DNA from: Achromobacter anxifer | GTDB lineage: Bacteria; Pseudomonadota; Gammaproteobacteria; Burkholderiales; Burkholderiaceae_B | Length of the DNA: 64,000 bases | Assembly: GCF_903652925.1 (NCBI RefSeq) | Contig: NZ_CAHLAR010000002.1 | Span: 682,001 to 746,000 of the forward strand | Direction: 5' to 3' | Part shown: positions 8,833 to 16,360 of the stretch, one piece after another | How positions within the stretch are numbered: the first letter of the stretch is position 1 | Layout: each line of letters begins with the position of its first letter | Program-made: the position numbers and the translations under genes | Notes under the pieces: model-generated | The model's database searches: none | What the model was told of the DNA's origin: nothing | Seen by the model: only the letters and a program-made list of their open reading frames with translations

Positions 8833-8905
8833 GGCTGGAGTTAAGAATCGCAGGGTTGATGCCGTAGAGCAGAGAAAACTCAATCAACCGCGCGAACATC
8901 AGAAA

Positions 8906-9781
8906 ATGCTAACCGCGAGACAAACCAAAGCGGCATACGTCGCAACAATTGCCGCAGCGATATTTGCTGGAATCCAACTGTGGCCCTCGCTAGTCAGTAT
9001 GAACAGGATTGAGCCTCCGGCCCCAACATCGAATACGGCGGTTGCCCCGGGCGGTGTGGCCATTGCAGGCGCGTCACTTGCGTCTGCGGCGACGGGACCG
9101 GGTTTTACTCAGGTCACCATCAACAATGGCGACCCTGCTGCCTTTGCTGCCATCAAATCGGAAATTGAAGGCCACGAGCGACAAAAGCAGCTGGCTCAAA
9201 GTCTGGAAGCGAAGCTGGCTGAAGCGGAGCGATCCTTGCGCGTATGGCAGTTTTGGTACTTTCGCAGTGCGCATCCCGACTCCGTCGAAATGCTGCGGGA
9301 CCTTGCAGAGCTGAAGAATTTCAGAATTAGTAAGGAAAGCTTCAAGCAACGGTGGGCCGCAAGGTTTGCGTCCAATGAAATCAGAAACGCATACATCGAC
9401 GACATCATCATCCAATACGGATGGGTGATTGAGAAAGATGGTCTCTTGTCCGTGTCAGAGAACGGATATGGTCTTTTGGAAAAATCTGGAATTTCTATCA
9501 CTCCATATTCGAAGCAAGTCAAGCCAAGTTTTGATTGCAACAAGGCGACGAAGTGGTACGAAGAGCTCATTTGTTCAGATGCTGAGCTAGCTTCTCTGGA
9601 CTTCGAAATGTATAGGTTGTTGGGCGTACATCGGTCTCAGTCGAACAATAATAGAAGGCCCCTCAATCCTTCACAGGCAGACTGGCGCAACAAGGTTCGC
9701 AATATCTGTCCTGACCGCGCATGTCTCGTTCAGAGCTACACCACTCGGATTGAGCTGTTGAACCAAGCAACAGCCTTATAG
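8906..9781 (+). CDS. Membrane-anchored protein with LprI/DUF1311-like C-terminus
   Basis: A 291-residue protein. Residues 9-30 form a signal-anchor; 60-80 are Gly/Ala-rich; 80-115 are likely coiled coil; 115-195 resemble a winged-helix-like unit (SAHPDSVEMLRDLAELKNF...). Residues 205-290 match the LprI-like lysozyme-inhibitor domain: PSFDCNKA, ELICSDAELASLD, then a W...CPDRACL ending with paired cysteines. By family, such domains sit in the periplasm. The gene is clearly less GC-rich than its neighbours and lies 31 bases before a GIY-YIG gene, suggesting acquisition together. Confidence 0.7.
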   Translation: MLTARQTKAAYVATIAAAIFAGIQLWPSLVSMNRIEPPAPTSNTAVAPGGVAIAGASLASAATGPGFTQVTINNGDPAAFAAIKSEIEGHERQKQLAQSLEAKLAEAERSLRVWQFWYFRSAHPDSVEMLRDLAELKNFRISKESFKQRWAARFASNEIRNAYIDDIIIQYGWVIEKDGLLSVSENGYGLLEKSGISITPYSKQVKPSFDCNKATKWYEELICSDAELASLDFEMYRLLGVHRSQSNNNRRPLNPSQADWRNKVRNICPDRACLVQSYTTRIELLNQATAL

Positions 9782-9811
9782 CTGCATCACTTTTCTTCCC
9801 CAGATTCTCAT

Positions 9812-10339
9812 ATGCACACGCATAGTCCCATACAGAGCGTTGGCGAGTTATTGACTTCGAGGCCCCGAACCATTCCGGAAGGCGCTGGTGTCTATGCGTT
9901 TTGGTGGATAGGTTGTCGCGATACCCTGCTAGCCGCAAATCGAACGGTCATCCTTCGGGGGCCCAAAGGGGTTCTCTTCCCCGTTGAGTACCGAGATTGG
10001 TGGCCGGAGGAACTTCCGTATCCGTGCCTTTACGTTGGTAAGAGCACAACCTTGCGAAAGCGCTTTGGACTTCATATCAAGCAAAAGAGCGTTGGTCGTC
10101 TTCATGATCCGCATCCGGATCATCACAAGGCCGTGCCCAAAACCACGTCCTGCCAACTGCGGTGGGGAATTGAACACATTTTCCCAAATGAGCCCAATCC
10201 TCTGAAAATTATTACTAGTTCAGTGGGTTTCTCCTACCGCTCTGACTTTCTCGAGAACGCCGTTGCCGAGAGGTTCTTTGAGGAGGATCGAATGGTGGGG
10301 GCGTGGCGACCTTGGTTCAATATAGATTCTGAGCGCTAA
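9812..10339 (+). CDS. GIY-YIG-like nuclease family protein
   Basis: A 175-residue soluble protein. The two family signatures are visible: GVYAFWW (residues 26-32, the GIY strand) and PCLYVGKSTTLRKRFGLHIK (about 69-88, the YIG strand and following Arg/His helix). A conserved Glu in LENAVAERFF near residue 148 fits the metal-binding Glu, and a final WRPWFN resembles the family ending. GIY-YIG domains cut DNA in homing endonucleases, UvrC and restriction enzymes; this one has no extra DNA-binding domain. GC content is lower than the surrounding chromosome. Its substrate is unknown. Confidence 0.7.
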   Translation: MHTHSPIQSVGELLTSRPRTIPEGAGVYAFWWIGCRDTLLAANRTVILRGPKGVLFPVEYRDWWPEELPYPCLYVGKSTTLRKRFGLHIKQKSVGRLHDPHPDHHKAVPKTTSCQLRWGIEHIFPNEPNPLKIITSSVGFSYRSDFLENAVAERFFEEDRMVGAWRPWFNIDSER

Positions 10340-10427
10340 AGAGTGGTCGATGCGAGTAGCGTGGTCGCGCGTTTCGGCTTGTTGCGATATGAGTTCATAG
10401 TTAATGTTGATATGCGGCGGGGCGGCG

Positions 10428-11153
10428 ATGACAGCGCTGGTGGTCGGTGCAAGCGGAGCAACGGGACGGCTGCTCGTCAGGCAATTGCTCGACCGCGGTC
10501 TGTCCGTCCGCGCCATCCTGCGGTCGTCTGATGCCTTGGCGGAGCTGGCCGGCGATGCCCGGCTGTCATTCGTACACGCCAGCGTTCTGGACCTGAGCGA
10601 CGCCGATCTGGCCCGCTACGCCAGCGGCTGCACGGCGGTGCTGTCCTGCCTGGGCCACAACATGACCCTGAAAGGCATGTATGGCGCGCCTCGCCGGCTG
10701 GTGACGGACGCGACCCGCCGGCTGTGCGCGGCGATACGGGCCAACCGGCCGCATGCGTCGGTCAGATTCGTGCTCATGAACACCGCGGGCAACAGCAACC
10801 GCGACCTGGCCGAACCGGTTTCGTTCGGCCAGAAATGCGTGGTCGGACTGGTGCGCCACCTGCTGCCGCCGCATGCCGACAACGAACAGGCGTCCGACTA
10901 TCTGCGCACCGAGGTGGGCCAGGTCGACGGCATGATCGAGTGGTCCGTGGTCCGGCCCGACAGCCTGCGCGATGGCGGCGCGGCCACGGCCTATGAAACG
11001 TATCCTTCGCCCTCCCGCAGCGCGATCTTCAATGCCGGCGCAACCAGCCGCATCAACGTGGCGCACTTCATGGCCGAACTGGCCACCGACGCGGCCGCGT
11101 GGAGCCGCTGGAAAGGGCAGATGCCGGTGATCTACGACCAGGGCATGGCGTAG
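10428..11153 (+). CDS. NAD(P)-binding Rossmann oxidoreductase/epimerase-like
   Basis: A 241-residue protein from ATG 10428 (an in-frame ATG lies at 10404). The first residues give a classical dinucleotide-binding turn ALVVGASGATGRLLVRQLL. The arrangement, including a CLGHNMTLKGMYGAPR segment and a VRPDSLRDGG segment near residue 185, fits the atypical SDR/NmrA-like NAD(P)H-binding family. No Tyr-x3-Lys catalytic pair is evident, so it may be a binding or reductase-like protein of unknown substrate. It is convergent with the ferredoxin reductase fusion (48 bases apart). Confidence 0.8.
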   Translation: MTALVVGASGATGRLLVRQLLDRGLSVRAILRSSDALAELAGDARLSFVHASVLDLSDADLARYASGCTAVLSCLGHNMTLKGMYGAPRRLVTDATRRLCAAIRANRPHASVRFVLMNTAGNSNRDLAEPVSFGQKCVVGLVRHLLPPHADNEQASDYLRTEVGQVDGMIEWSVVRPDSLRDGGAATAYETYPSPSRSAIFNAGATSRINVAHFMAELATDAAAWSRWKGQMPVIYDQGMA

Positions 11154-11201
11154 GTACTTGCGTATCGAGCCGCAGCCTCGGCGCAGCGGCACCTCCTCAT
11201 C

Positions 11202-12941
11202 TCAGCGCAGCAGCACATCCTCATAGAACGCGCCCATCGGCAGCCGGGCGTCGCGCACCTGGATCTCCAGCACCCAGATGCCGTCGGCGGGCACGAAGTC
11301 CGCCTGCGCCAGCAGATGCCTGCCGTACAGCGCGTGCGGAAAATCCGAGACCCGATGCCCGGGGATTTCCCGCACCAGCTCGCACCCATGGTCGCGCGCA
11401 TGGCAGGACGCGCGGTCGTAGAGGGCGGCGCCAGTCAAGCCTTCCAGCCAGTCCAGGCGCGTGCAGCGGAAGACCTCGCGCGCGGCTGCGGCGCAGCGCT
11501 GGCGGTCCGCGTCCGCGCCCAGCACGAAGGTGTCGCCGTAATCGCCTTCGTGGCCGTCCCAGACCGGGCCGATGTCCAGCACGAAGATGTCTTCTTCCCG
11601 CAGCTTGCGGTCGTAGTCGGTGGGCTGGATGGGCGGCGATTGCGAGTCCGGACCGAAACGCACGTAGGTCGGGTGCCAGTTGTGGGACGCGCCCATCTGG
11701 CGCAGGTGCCCGTCAGCCAGGGCGATGGCTTCGCGCGTTGTCATGCCGGGCCGTATCAGCGCCCCGATCTCCCGCACCGCCTGCATGGAACGGCGGCGCG
11801 CGTCCAGGATGCCTTCCAGGGTGTAGCGGGGACTGATGCGTTCCCAGGGATGCGCCGGACTTGGCGGCGGTCCGCCAGCCGCAGCGCCGGCCGCGGGGTG
11901 GAAGGCTTCGGCCCGATACCGGTCTTGCGGCAAGCCGGCAGCCAGCAGCCGCGCCCGGGCGGCGCTCACCATTGCCGGGTTGCCGCAGGCATAGACCAGG
12001 CTGCGCGACCAGTCATGGCCCGCCGCGACGGCCGCGTCCTGCACGTGCCGGTTGGCGGGACGGCGCGGGGGGCCGTCGCCGGCCCGTGCGCCATCGGCTT
12101 CAGGAGCCGAGTCCTGCGACAGCACCGCATGCCATTGGAAGCCCTCTCCCTTGTTCTGCAAGGCATTCAGCATCCGGCCGGCATAGCAATCGTGCGCCGT
12201 CCGGCCGCCCCAGTACAGCGTCACGCTCTTGAGCGCGCGGCTTTGCAGCGCGGCCATGAGGATGGGCGCGACGCCCGCGTAGCCCGTGCCGGTGGCCAGC
12301 AGGATCAGGTGATCCACGTCTTCCATGTCCTGCGCGGACCAGATGCAGTCGCCCTGCGCGGCGTCCAGGGTCAGCGTGTCGCCGGGCATGAGGCCAGGCA
12401 GGATGCCATCGGTAAAGGCGCCGCCCGGCATGCGGCGGATGTGGAACTCCAGCCTTGCGGGGCCTGCCGAGCCCGGTACATTCGCGATTGAGAAGTTGCG
12501 CCGCGCGCCGCCGTCCAGGATCAGCCGGGCATGCTGGCCGGGCAGGTAGTCATAGGCCGGCCCGTCCTGCAATTCGACGATGAGCTGGGTGACGTCCGGC
12601 GCCAGCGGCGCACGCGATACCACGCTGGCGCGGCGCGGCGGCGCGGGCTGCTCGGGGGCGCTCCAGTGCGGGAAACGCAGCGTCAGGTCGCTGGCGGCGC
12701 GGCACTGGCACATCAGCAGCTCGTCGCTGGCGGTCTGGTAGCCGCCTGCCGCTGGCGGCGCAATGCGTTCGAAACGGCCTTCGACCACCACGGCGCGGCA
12801 TGAGCCGCAGGCGCCGCGTTGACAGGAAAAGGGCACGGGCGCTTCCTGGGCCAGCGCCGCCTCCAGGATCGAAGTGGTGCCGTCGGTGACGAAGGGGCCG
12901 GTTTCCAGGGTGATGGTGTGGCGGGTAGCGGGGGTGTCCAT
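11202..12941 (-). CDS. Ferredoxin-FAD/NAD reductase fused to an M24 metallopeptidase domain
   Basis: A 579-residue protein with three parts. Residues 5-92: a plant-type 2Fe-2S ferredoxin with Cys40, Cys45, Cys48 and Cys78 or 80. Residues 105-350: a ferredoxin-NADP reductase-like unit, with RRNFSIAN for FAD, LLATGTGYAGVAP for the pyridine nucleotide and a YACGNPAMV strand. Residues 380-579: a creatinase/methionine-aminopeptidase (M24) fold in which all five metal ligands can be placed (Asp456, Asp467, His529, Glu559, Glu574). The frame is open well upstream; ATG 12941 is chosen because it starts exactly at the ferredoxin domain. Divergent from a MocR-type regulator that probably controls it. 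The fusion is unusual; its reaction is not predictable. Confidence 0.85.
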   Translation of the reverse strand: MDTPATRHTITLETGPFVTDGTTSILEAALAQEAPVPFSCQRGACGSCRAVVVEGRFERIAPPAAGGYQTASDELLMCQCRAASDLTLRFPHWSAPEQPAPPRRASVVSRAPLAPDVTQLIVELQDGPAYDYLPGQHARLILDGGARRNFSIANVPGSAGPARLEFHIRRMPGGAFTDGILPGLMPGDTLTLDAAQGDCIWSAQDMEDVDHLILLATGTGYAGVAPILMAALQSRALKSVTLYWGGRTAHDCYAGRMLNALQNKGEGFQWHAVLSQDSAPEADGARAGDGPPRRPANRHVQDAAVAAGHDWSRSLVYACGNPAMVSAARARLLAAGLPQDRYRAEAFHPAAGAAAGGPPPSPAHPWERISPRYTLEGILDARRRSMQAVREIGALIRPGMTTREAIALADGHLRQMGASHNWHPTYVRFGPDSQSPPIQPTDYDRKLREEDIFVLDIGPVWDGHEGDYGDTFVLGADADRQRCAAAAREVFRCTRLDWLEGLTGAALYDRASCHARDHGCELVREIPGHRVSDFPHALYGRHLLAQADFVPADGIWVLEIQVRDARLPMGAFYEDVLLR

Positions 12942-12980
12942 GGACGCTTCCAGGAAATATGTCCCAGACGGGACGCAGGC

Positions 12981-13028
12981 AGCCAATCTATCGCTAGAAT
13001 GGCTGCATAAAATAGAGCCATTTCTATC
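12981..13028. promoter_or_regulatory. Direct and inverted repeats in the divergent promoter region
   Basis: Two direct repeats, AGCCAATCTATC (12981-12992) and AGCCATTTCTATC (13016-13028), plus an inverted pair AATGGCT (12998-13004) and AGCCATT (13016-13022), lie in the 90 bases between the fusion gene and the regulator. MocR regulators of the GntR family often bind direct repeats in their divergent promoters, so this is a likely operator. Confidence 0.5.
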
Positions 13029-13031
13029 AAT

Positions 13032-15077
13032 ATGAGCAAGCCACTTTCCACCAAGAAGCCGGATGCCGGACGCCAGGAGGCCAGCCTGGACCTGCCGGTG
13101 GATGTCGCCCGCGCCGGGGAATCCAAGCAGTCCTGGGTCTACCGCGAGATCCGCGAACGCATCCTGCAAGGCGCGCTGCCCTCCGGGACGCGCCTGCCGT
13201 CCACGCGCAGCCTGGCCGGACGCTGGCACATCGCCCGCTCCACCGTCGAGGCCGCCTACGACCAACTGCGCGCGGAAGGCTATACCGCGGGCACGGTGGG
13301 CTCGGGCACTTATGTGGCGGCGGTGATTCCGGACAGCTATTTCCGGGCGGGAATGTCGGATGGGGAGGTTGCCCCGCCGAAGGCGCAAGCGTCCTCGGCT
13401 GTGCCGCCAGGAGGCGCGCCGCGAGCGGGCAAGACGCGGGCCGCGCCGGTTGCCGGTTCGCCGCAGGCCGCTACGCTCATGGCCGCGATCCTTACGCCGT
13501 CCCAACCCAATTCCCAGTTCTTCTCGCGCAGCGCAGACGCCGCGCTGTTTCCCATGGAGCGCTGGCGCAAGGGACTGCTGGCCAGCGCCCGCCGCGTCAC
13601 GCCGGCGCAGCTTGCCAACGACGAGCCCCAGGGCTGGGGGCCGCTGCGCGAGCAGATCGCGCGTTATCTGGGCGCGGCGCGAGGCATACGCTGCGATCCC
13701 GACCAGGTCATCGTCCTGAGCGGCATCCGGGACGGCCTGGATCTCTGCGGTCATCTCCTGCTGCAATCGCAGGACCGGGTCCTGATCGAGGATCCGGGCT
13801 ACCTCAACGCCGAGCCCATCTTCGGCCAGTACACCCGGCATATCGTCCCGCTGCCCATAGATGCGGAAGGCTTTCCCGTGGCGCAGGCCCGGCGCCAGCG
13901 CGGAGTCAAGCTCGTCCACGTCACGCCCGCCCACCAGTCGCCCACCGGCGCCACCATGCCGGTGTCGCGCCGCCTGGAACTGCTGGACTGGGCCGCGCAG
14001 AGCGGCTGCTGGATCGTCGAAGACGACTACGACAGCGAATTCAGCTACGACGGCGCGCCGCTGGCCGCCTTGAAAAGCCTGGACAGCGCCGACCGAGTCA
14101 TCCATTGCGGCAGCTTCAACAAGACCCTGTATAACGCGCTGCGCATCGGCTATGCGGTCGTGCCCAAGGCGCTGGCGCCGGCCTTCGCGCAGGCGCGCCG
14201 CCGGGCCGGGCGCGCGCCCAGCATCATCGAGCAGATGACGCTGGCGGCGTTCCTGCAGGACGGCAGCTTCGCGCGCCACGTGCGCAAGGCGCGCGGCGTG
14301 TATGCGCGCAGGCGCGACGCGGCGCTGCGCGCCCTGCGGCAGGCGGTGGGGACGGAGGAACTGCGCGTCAGCGGCGAGCACGCCGGCTTCCATCTGCTGT
14401 GGTGGCTGCCGCCGGGCTGGGACGTGGCGCAGGTCGTGGCGGCGGCGCGGGCCGCCGGCGTGGGCATGCAGCCGGTGTCGGATTTTTGCCGCAAGGTGGA
14501 CATGCCGCCTGGCGTGGTGGTGGGTTTCAGCGCGGTGGGCGAAGACGCGCTGCTAAAAATGGGACCGCTGTTGCTGCAGGCGGCGCCGGACCAGCAGGCC
14601 GCATTGCAGGACCCGGCGCTATTGCGCCGCCTGTTGCGCGTCAAGGACCGCATGGACTCGGCCTCGCACGAGGCCTGGCCAGTGGAGCGCCTGGCCGAGG
14701 CCAGCGGCATTTCCAAGGCGCATTTCGCGCACTCCTTCAAGCGCGCCTTCGGCCTGCCGCCGCACCGCTACCTGCTGACGCGGCGTATCGAGCAAAGCGT
14801 CGCCATGCTGCGCGACACGGAGCTCAGCATCACGGAAATCGCCTATGCCACGGGCTGGGAGAGCCTGGGCACCTACAGCCGCATCTTCCGCGACGTCACC
14901 GGCCTGAGTCCCAGCGCCATGCGCGCGCAGGCCAGGGCGGACATGCCGGTGCTGGACCGCATGCCCGGCTGCATCGTGAAGGCCGCGCAGCGGCCCGACC
15001 TCAACATCGCTGTTTTGGAGAAGCGCCGCCGCGCGGCCGACGGTAAATTTCCGCCATCAACCCAGGAGGTCTCATGA
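13032..15077 (+). CDS. MocR-type GntR/aminotransferase regulator with extra AraC domain
   Basis: A 681-residue protein with three domains. Residues 35-100: GntR winged helix (WVYREIRERILQGALPSGTR...STRSLAGRWHIARSTVEAAY). Residues 150-520: fold-type I aminotransferase-like domain with VEDDYDSEFSYDG and a GSFNKTLYNALRIGY block whose Lys364 would bind PLP. Residues 548-635: AraC-type double helix-turn-helix (VERLAEASGISKAHFAHSFK...ITEIAYATGW). MocR proteins normally end after the aminotransferase domain at about 450-500 residues; the AraC part is an added second DNA-binding unit. It is divergent from the reductase-peptidase fusion and its stop overlaps the start of the next gene (ATGA). Confidence 0.9.
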   Translation: MSKPLSTKKPDAGRQEASLDLPVDVARAGESKQSWVYREIRERILQGALPSGTRLPSTRSLAGRWHIARSTVEAAYDQLRAEGYTAGTVGSGTYVAAVIPDSYFRAGMSDGEVAPPKAQASSAVPPGGAPRAGKTRAAPVAGSPQAATLMAAILTPSQPNSQFFSRSADAALFPMERWRKGLLASARRVTPAQLANDEPQGWGPLREQIARYLGAARGIRCDPDQVIVLSGIRDGLDLCGHLLLQSQDRVLIEDPGYLNAEPIFGQYTRHIVPLPIDAEGFPVAQARRQRGVKLVHVTPAHQSPTGATMPVSRRLELLDWAAQSGCWIVEDDYDSEFSYDGAPLAALKSLDSADRVIHCGSFNKTLYNALRIGYAVVPKALAPAFAQARRRAGRAPSIIEQMTLAAFLQDGSFARHVRKARGVYARRRDAALRALRQAVGTEELRVSGEHAGFHLLWWLPPGWDVAQVVAAARAAGVGMQPVSDFCRKVDMPPGVVVGFSAVGEDALLKMGPLLLQAAPDQQAALQDPALLRRLLRVKDRMDSASHEAWPVERLAEASGISKAHFAHSFKRAFGLPPHRYLLTRRIEQSVAMLRDTELSITEIAYATGWESLGTYSRIFRDVTGLSPSAMRAQARADMPVLDRMPGCIVKAAQRPDLNIAVLEKRRRAADGKFPPSTQEVS

Positions 15078-15490
15078 ACCAAGGCATCAATGTGGCGGGC
15101 GTGTACGTGGACGATCAGGACGAGGCGCTGGCCTTCTACGTGGACAAGCTCGGATTCCGCGTCCATACGGACGTGCGCAACGGACCGTACCGCTGGCTGA
15201 CCGTGCAGCATCCGGATCAGCCCTCGTTTCAGCTGGGCCTGTTCGCGCCCGGTCCGCCCATCCATGACGAGGCTACCGCGCAAACGCTGCGCGCCATGGT
15301 CGCCAAGGGGGCCATGCCGCCCCTGGTCCTGCACGTGGCGGATTGCCGTGAAAGCTACGCCCGGCTGCGGGCCCTGGGCGTGGAATTCACGCAGGAACCC
15401 ATCGAACGCTATGGCAGCGTGGACGCGGGTTTCCGCGATCCGGCGGGCAATGGCTGGAAGATGATCCAGGCGCCGCGCGGCGCGGCCTGA
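15074..15490 (+). CDS. VOC (glyoxalase-fold) protein
   Basis: A 138-residue protein that overlaps the regulator gene by four bases and has an AGGAGGT ribosome site inside that gene, so the two are translationally coupled. It shows the paired beta-alpha-beta-beta-beta pattern of the family: a VYVDDQDEALAFYVDKLGF N-terminal module and a C-terminal module ending with a FRDPAGNGWKMIQ strand. These are the family positions for metal binding, though the N-terminal His/Gln ligand is not obvious. Coupling to the regulator suggests that it belongs to the same response. Substrate unknown. Confidence 0.85.
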   Translation: MNQGINVAGVYVDDQDEALAFYVDKLGFRVHTDVRNGPYRWLTVQHPDQPSFQLGLFAPGPPIHDEATAQTLRAMVAKGAMPPLVLHVADCRESYARLRALGVEFTQEPIERYGSVDAGFRDPAGNGWKMIQAPRGAA

Positions 15491-15518
15491 CATCCGGCCC
15501 CAGGCGCAGCGGGCGCAG

Positions 15519-15950
15519 TCAGTAGGTGATCCGCACCGAGGCCGCGCTGCGTACGGCGCCCGCGCGGGTGACGGCTTCGATATTGTTGCCGTCCGGATCC
15601 AGCACGAACGCGGCGTAGTAGCCTGGATGGTAGGCAAGACGCTCGCCCGGCGGGCCGTTGTCCCGGCCGCCGTGCGCCAGCGCCGCCTTGTAGAAGGCCT
15701 GCACCATGGCCTGGTCTTCCGCCTGGAACGCCAGGTGGATGCGGCCGGTCAGTTCGCCTTGGACTTCGGCGCTTCCGGCCGAGGAGATGAACAGTTCGTC
15801 GGTCCAGAAGTTCTTGTCGTCGGATCCGCCGATGGGAATCTTCAACGCATTGAAGACCGCGGTGTAGAACGCCTTGCTGGCGGGCAGGTCGCGCACGACC
15901 AATCCGATGTGGTCGATCAAACGGCCCTTGTGTCGTTCCTTTTGCGCCAT
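15519..15950 (-). CDS. VOC (glyoxalase-fold) protein
   Basis: A 143-residue protein from ATG 15950. The first module has LIDHIGLVVRDLPASKAFY, with His14 in the position of the family metal ligand; the second has IHLAFQAED and a final FVLDPDGNNIEAV with Glu as the last likely ligand. The length is normal for single-subunit glyoxalase-like dioxygenase or isomerase proteins. It is convergent with the previous VOC gene (28 bases between) and 26 bases upstream of it on the minus strand lies a secreted-protein gene. The open frame continues upstream but without a ribosome site or family match. Confidence 0.85.
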   Translation of the reverse strand: MAQKERHKGRLIDHIGLVVRDLPASKAFYTAVFNALKIPIGGSDDKNFWTDELFISSAGSAEVQGELTGRIHLAFQAEDQAMVQAFYKAALAHGGRDNGPPGERLAYHPGYYAAFVLDPDGNNIEAVTRAGAVRSAASVRITY

Positions 15951-15976
15951 GAATCGCTCCGTGCGGGGATTTTCAT

Positions 15977-16330
15977 TCAGTCCTGTCCTGCCATGGCCCG
16001 CATGGGCTGGCAGGTCAGCTCTTTTTCTTCTTCTCCATACTCGTCCAGCATCTTGCGCGACTTGGTGTATGCGCGCAAATACGCCGCGTCGTAGGCCAGC
16101 GTCGATACGCCGGTCTCGCGCGCGGCCTTCTGCTTTCTCTGCTTCATGATGTCCAGCATCTGGGGGGTGAGAACGCCGCAATACTCCATGATGGCGTGGA
16201 TCTGGGCCAAGGCCGTGGCGCTTTCCTCGTACTGTTGCGCCGAGGCGGTTCCGAATCCCAGCGACAGGGCGGCGGCAGCGATCCAGGCGGCGGGTTTGGT
16301 CACGAGACGGGGCATGCGGGGGGCTTCCAT
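15977..16330 (-). CDS. Small secreted hypothetical protein
   Basis: A 117-residue protein from ATG 16330 (a second in-frame ATG 21 bases upstream exists). Residues 1-31 are a clear signal peptide with a basic start, a hydrophobic AAWIAAAALSLGFGT core and an ASAQQ cleavage site. The mature part is helical and charged, with one Cys in EYCGVL and another in ELTCQP, which could pair. No known domain recognised; the overall look is that of small periplasmic proteins common in this group. It lies 26 bases upstream of the VOC gene on the same strand. Confidence 0.7.
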   Translation of the reverse strand: MEAPRMPRLVTKPAAWIAAAALSLGFGTASAQQYEESATALAQIHAIMEYCGVLTPQMLDIMKQRKQKAARETGVSTLAYDAAYLRAYTKSRKMLDEYGEEEKELTCQPMRAMAGQD

Positions 16331-16360
16331 TGTGATTGCTACAGGCCGCATTTAACACGA

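Noticed and set aside
6934-8883. A 649-codon minus-strand frame opposite the radical SAM gene
   Set aside because: The + strand carries the cluster motif and barrel motifs; the opposite frame is a compositional shadow rich in His, Gln, Val and Arg.
12942-14393. Upstream extension of the ferredoxin-peptidase fusion
   Set aside because: The minus-strand frame is open to 14393 but runs through the promoter region and antisense to the MocR-type gene, with no family similarity before the ferredoxin start at 12941.
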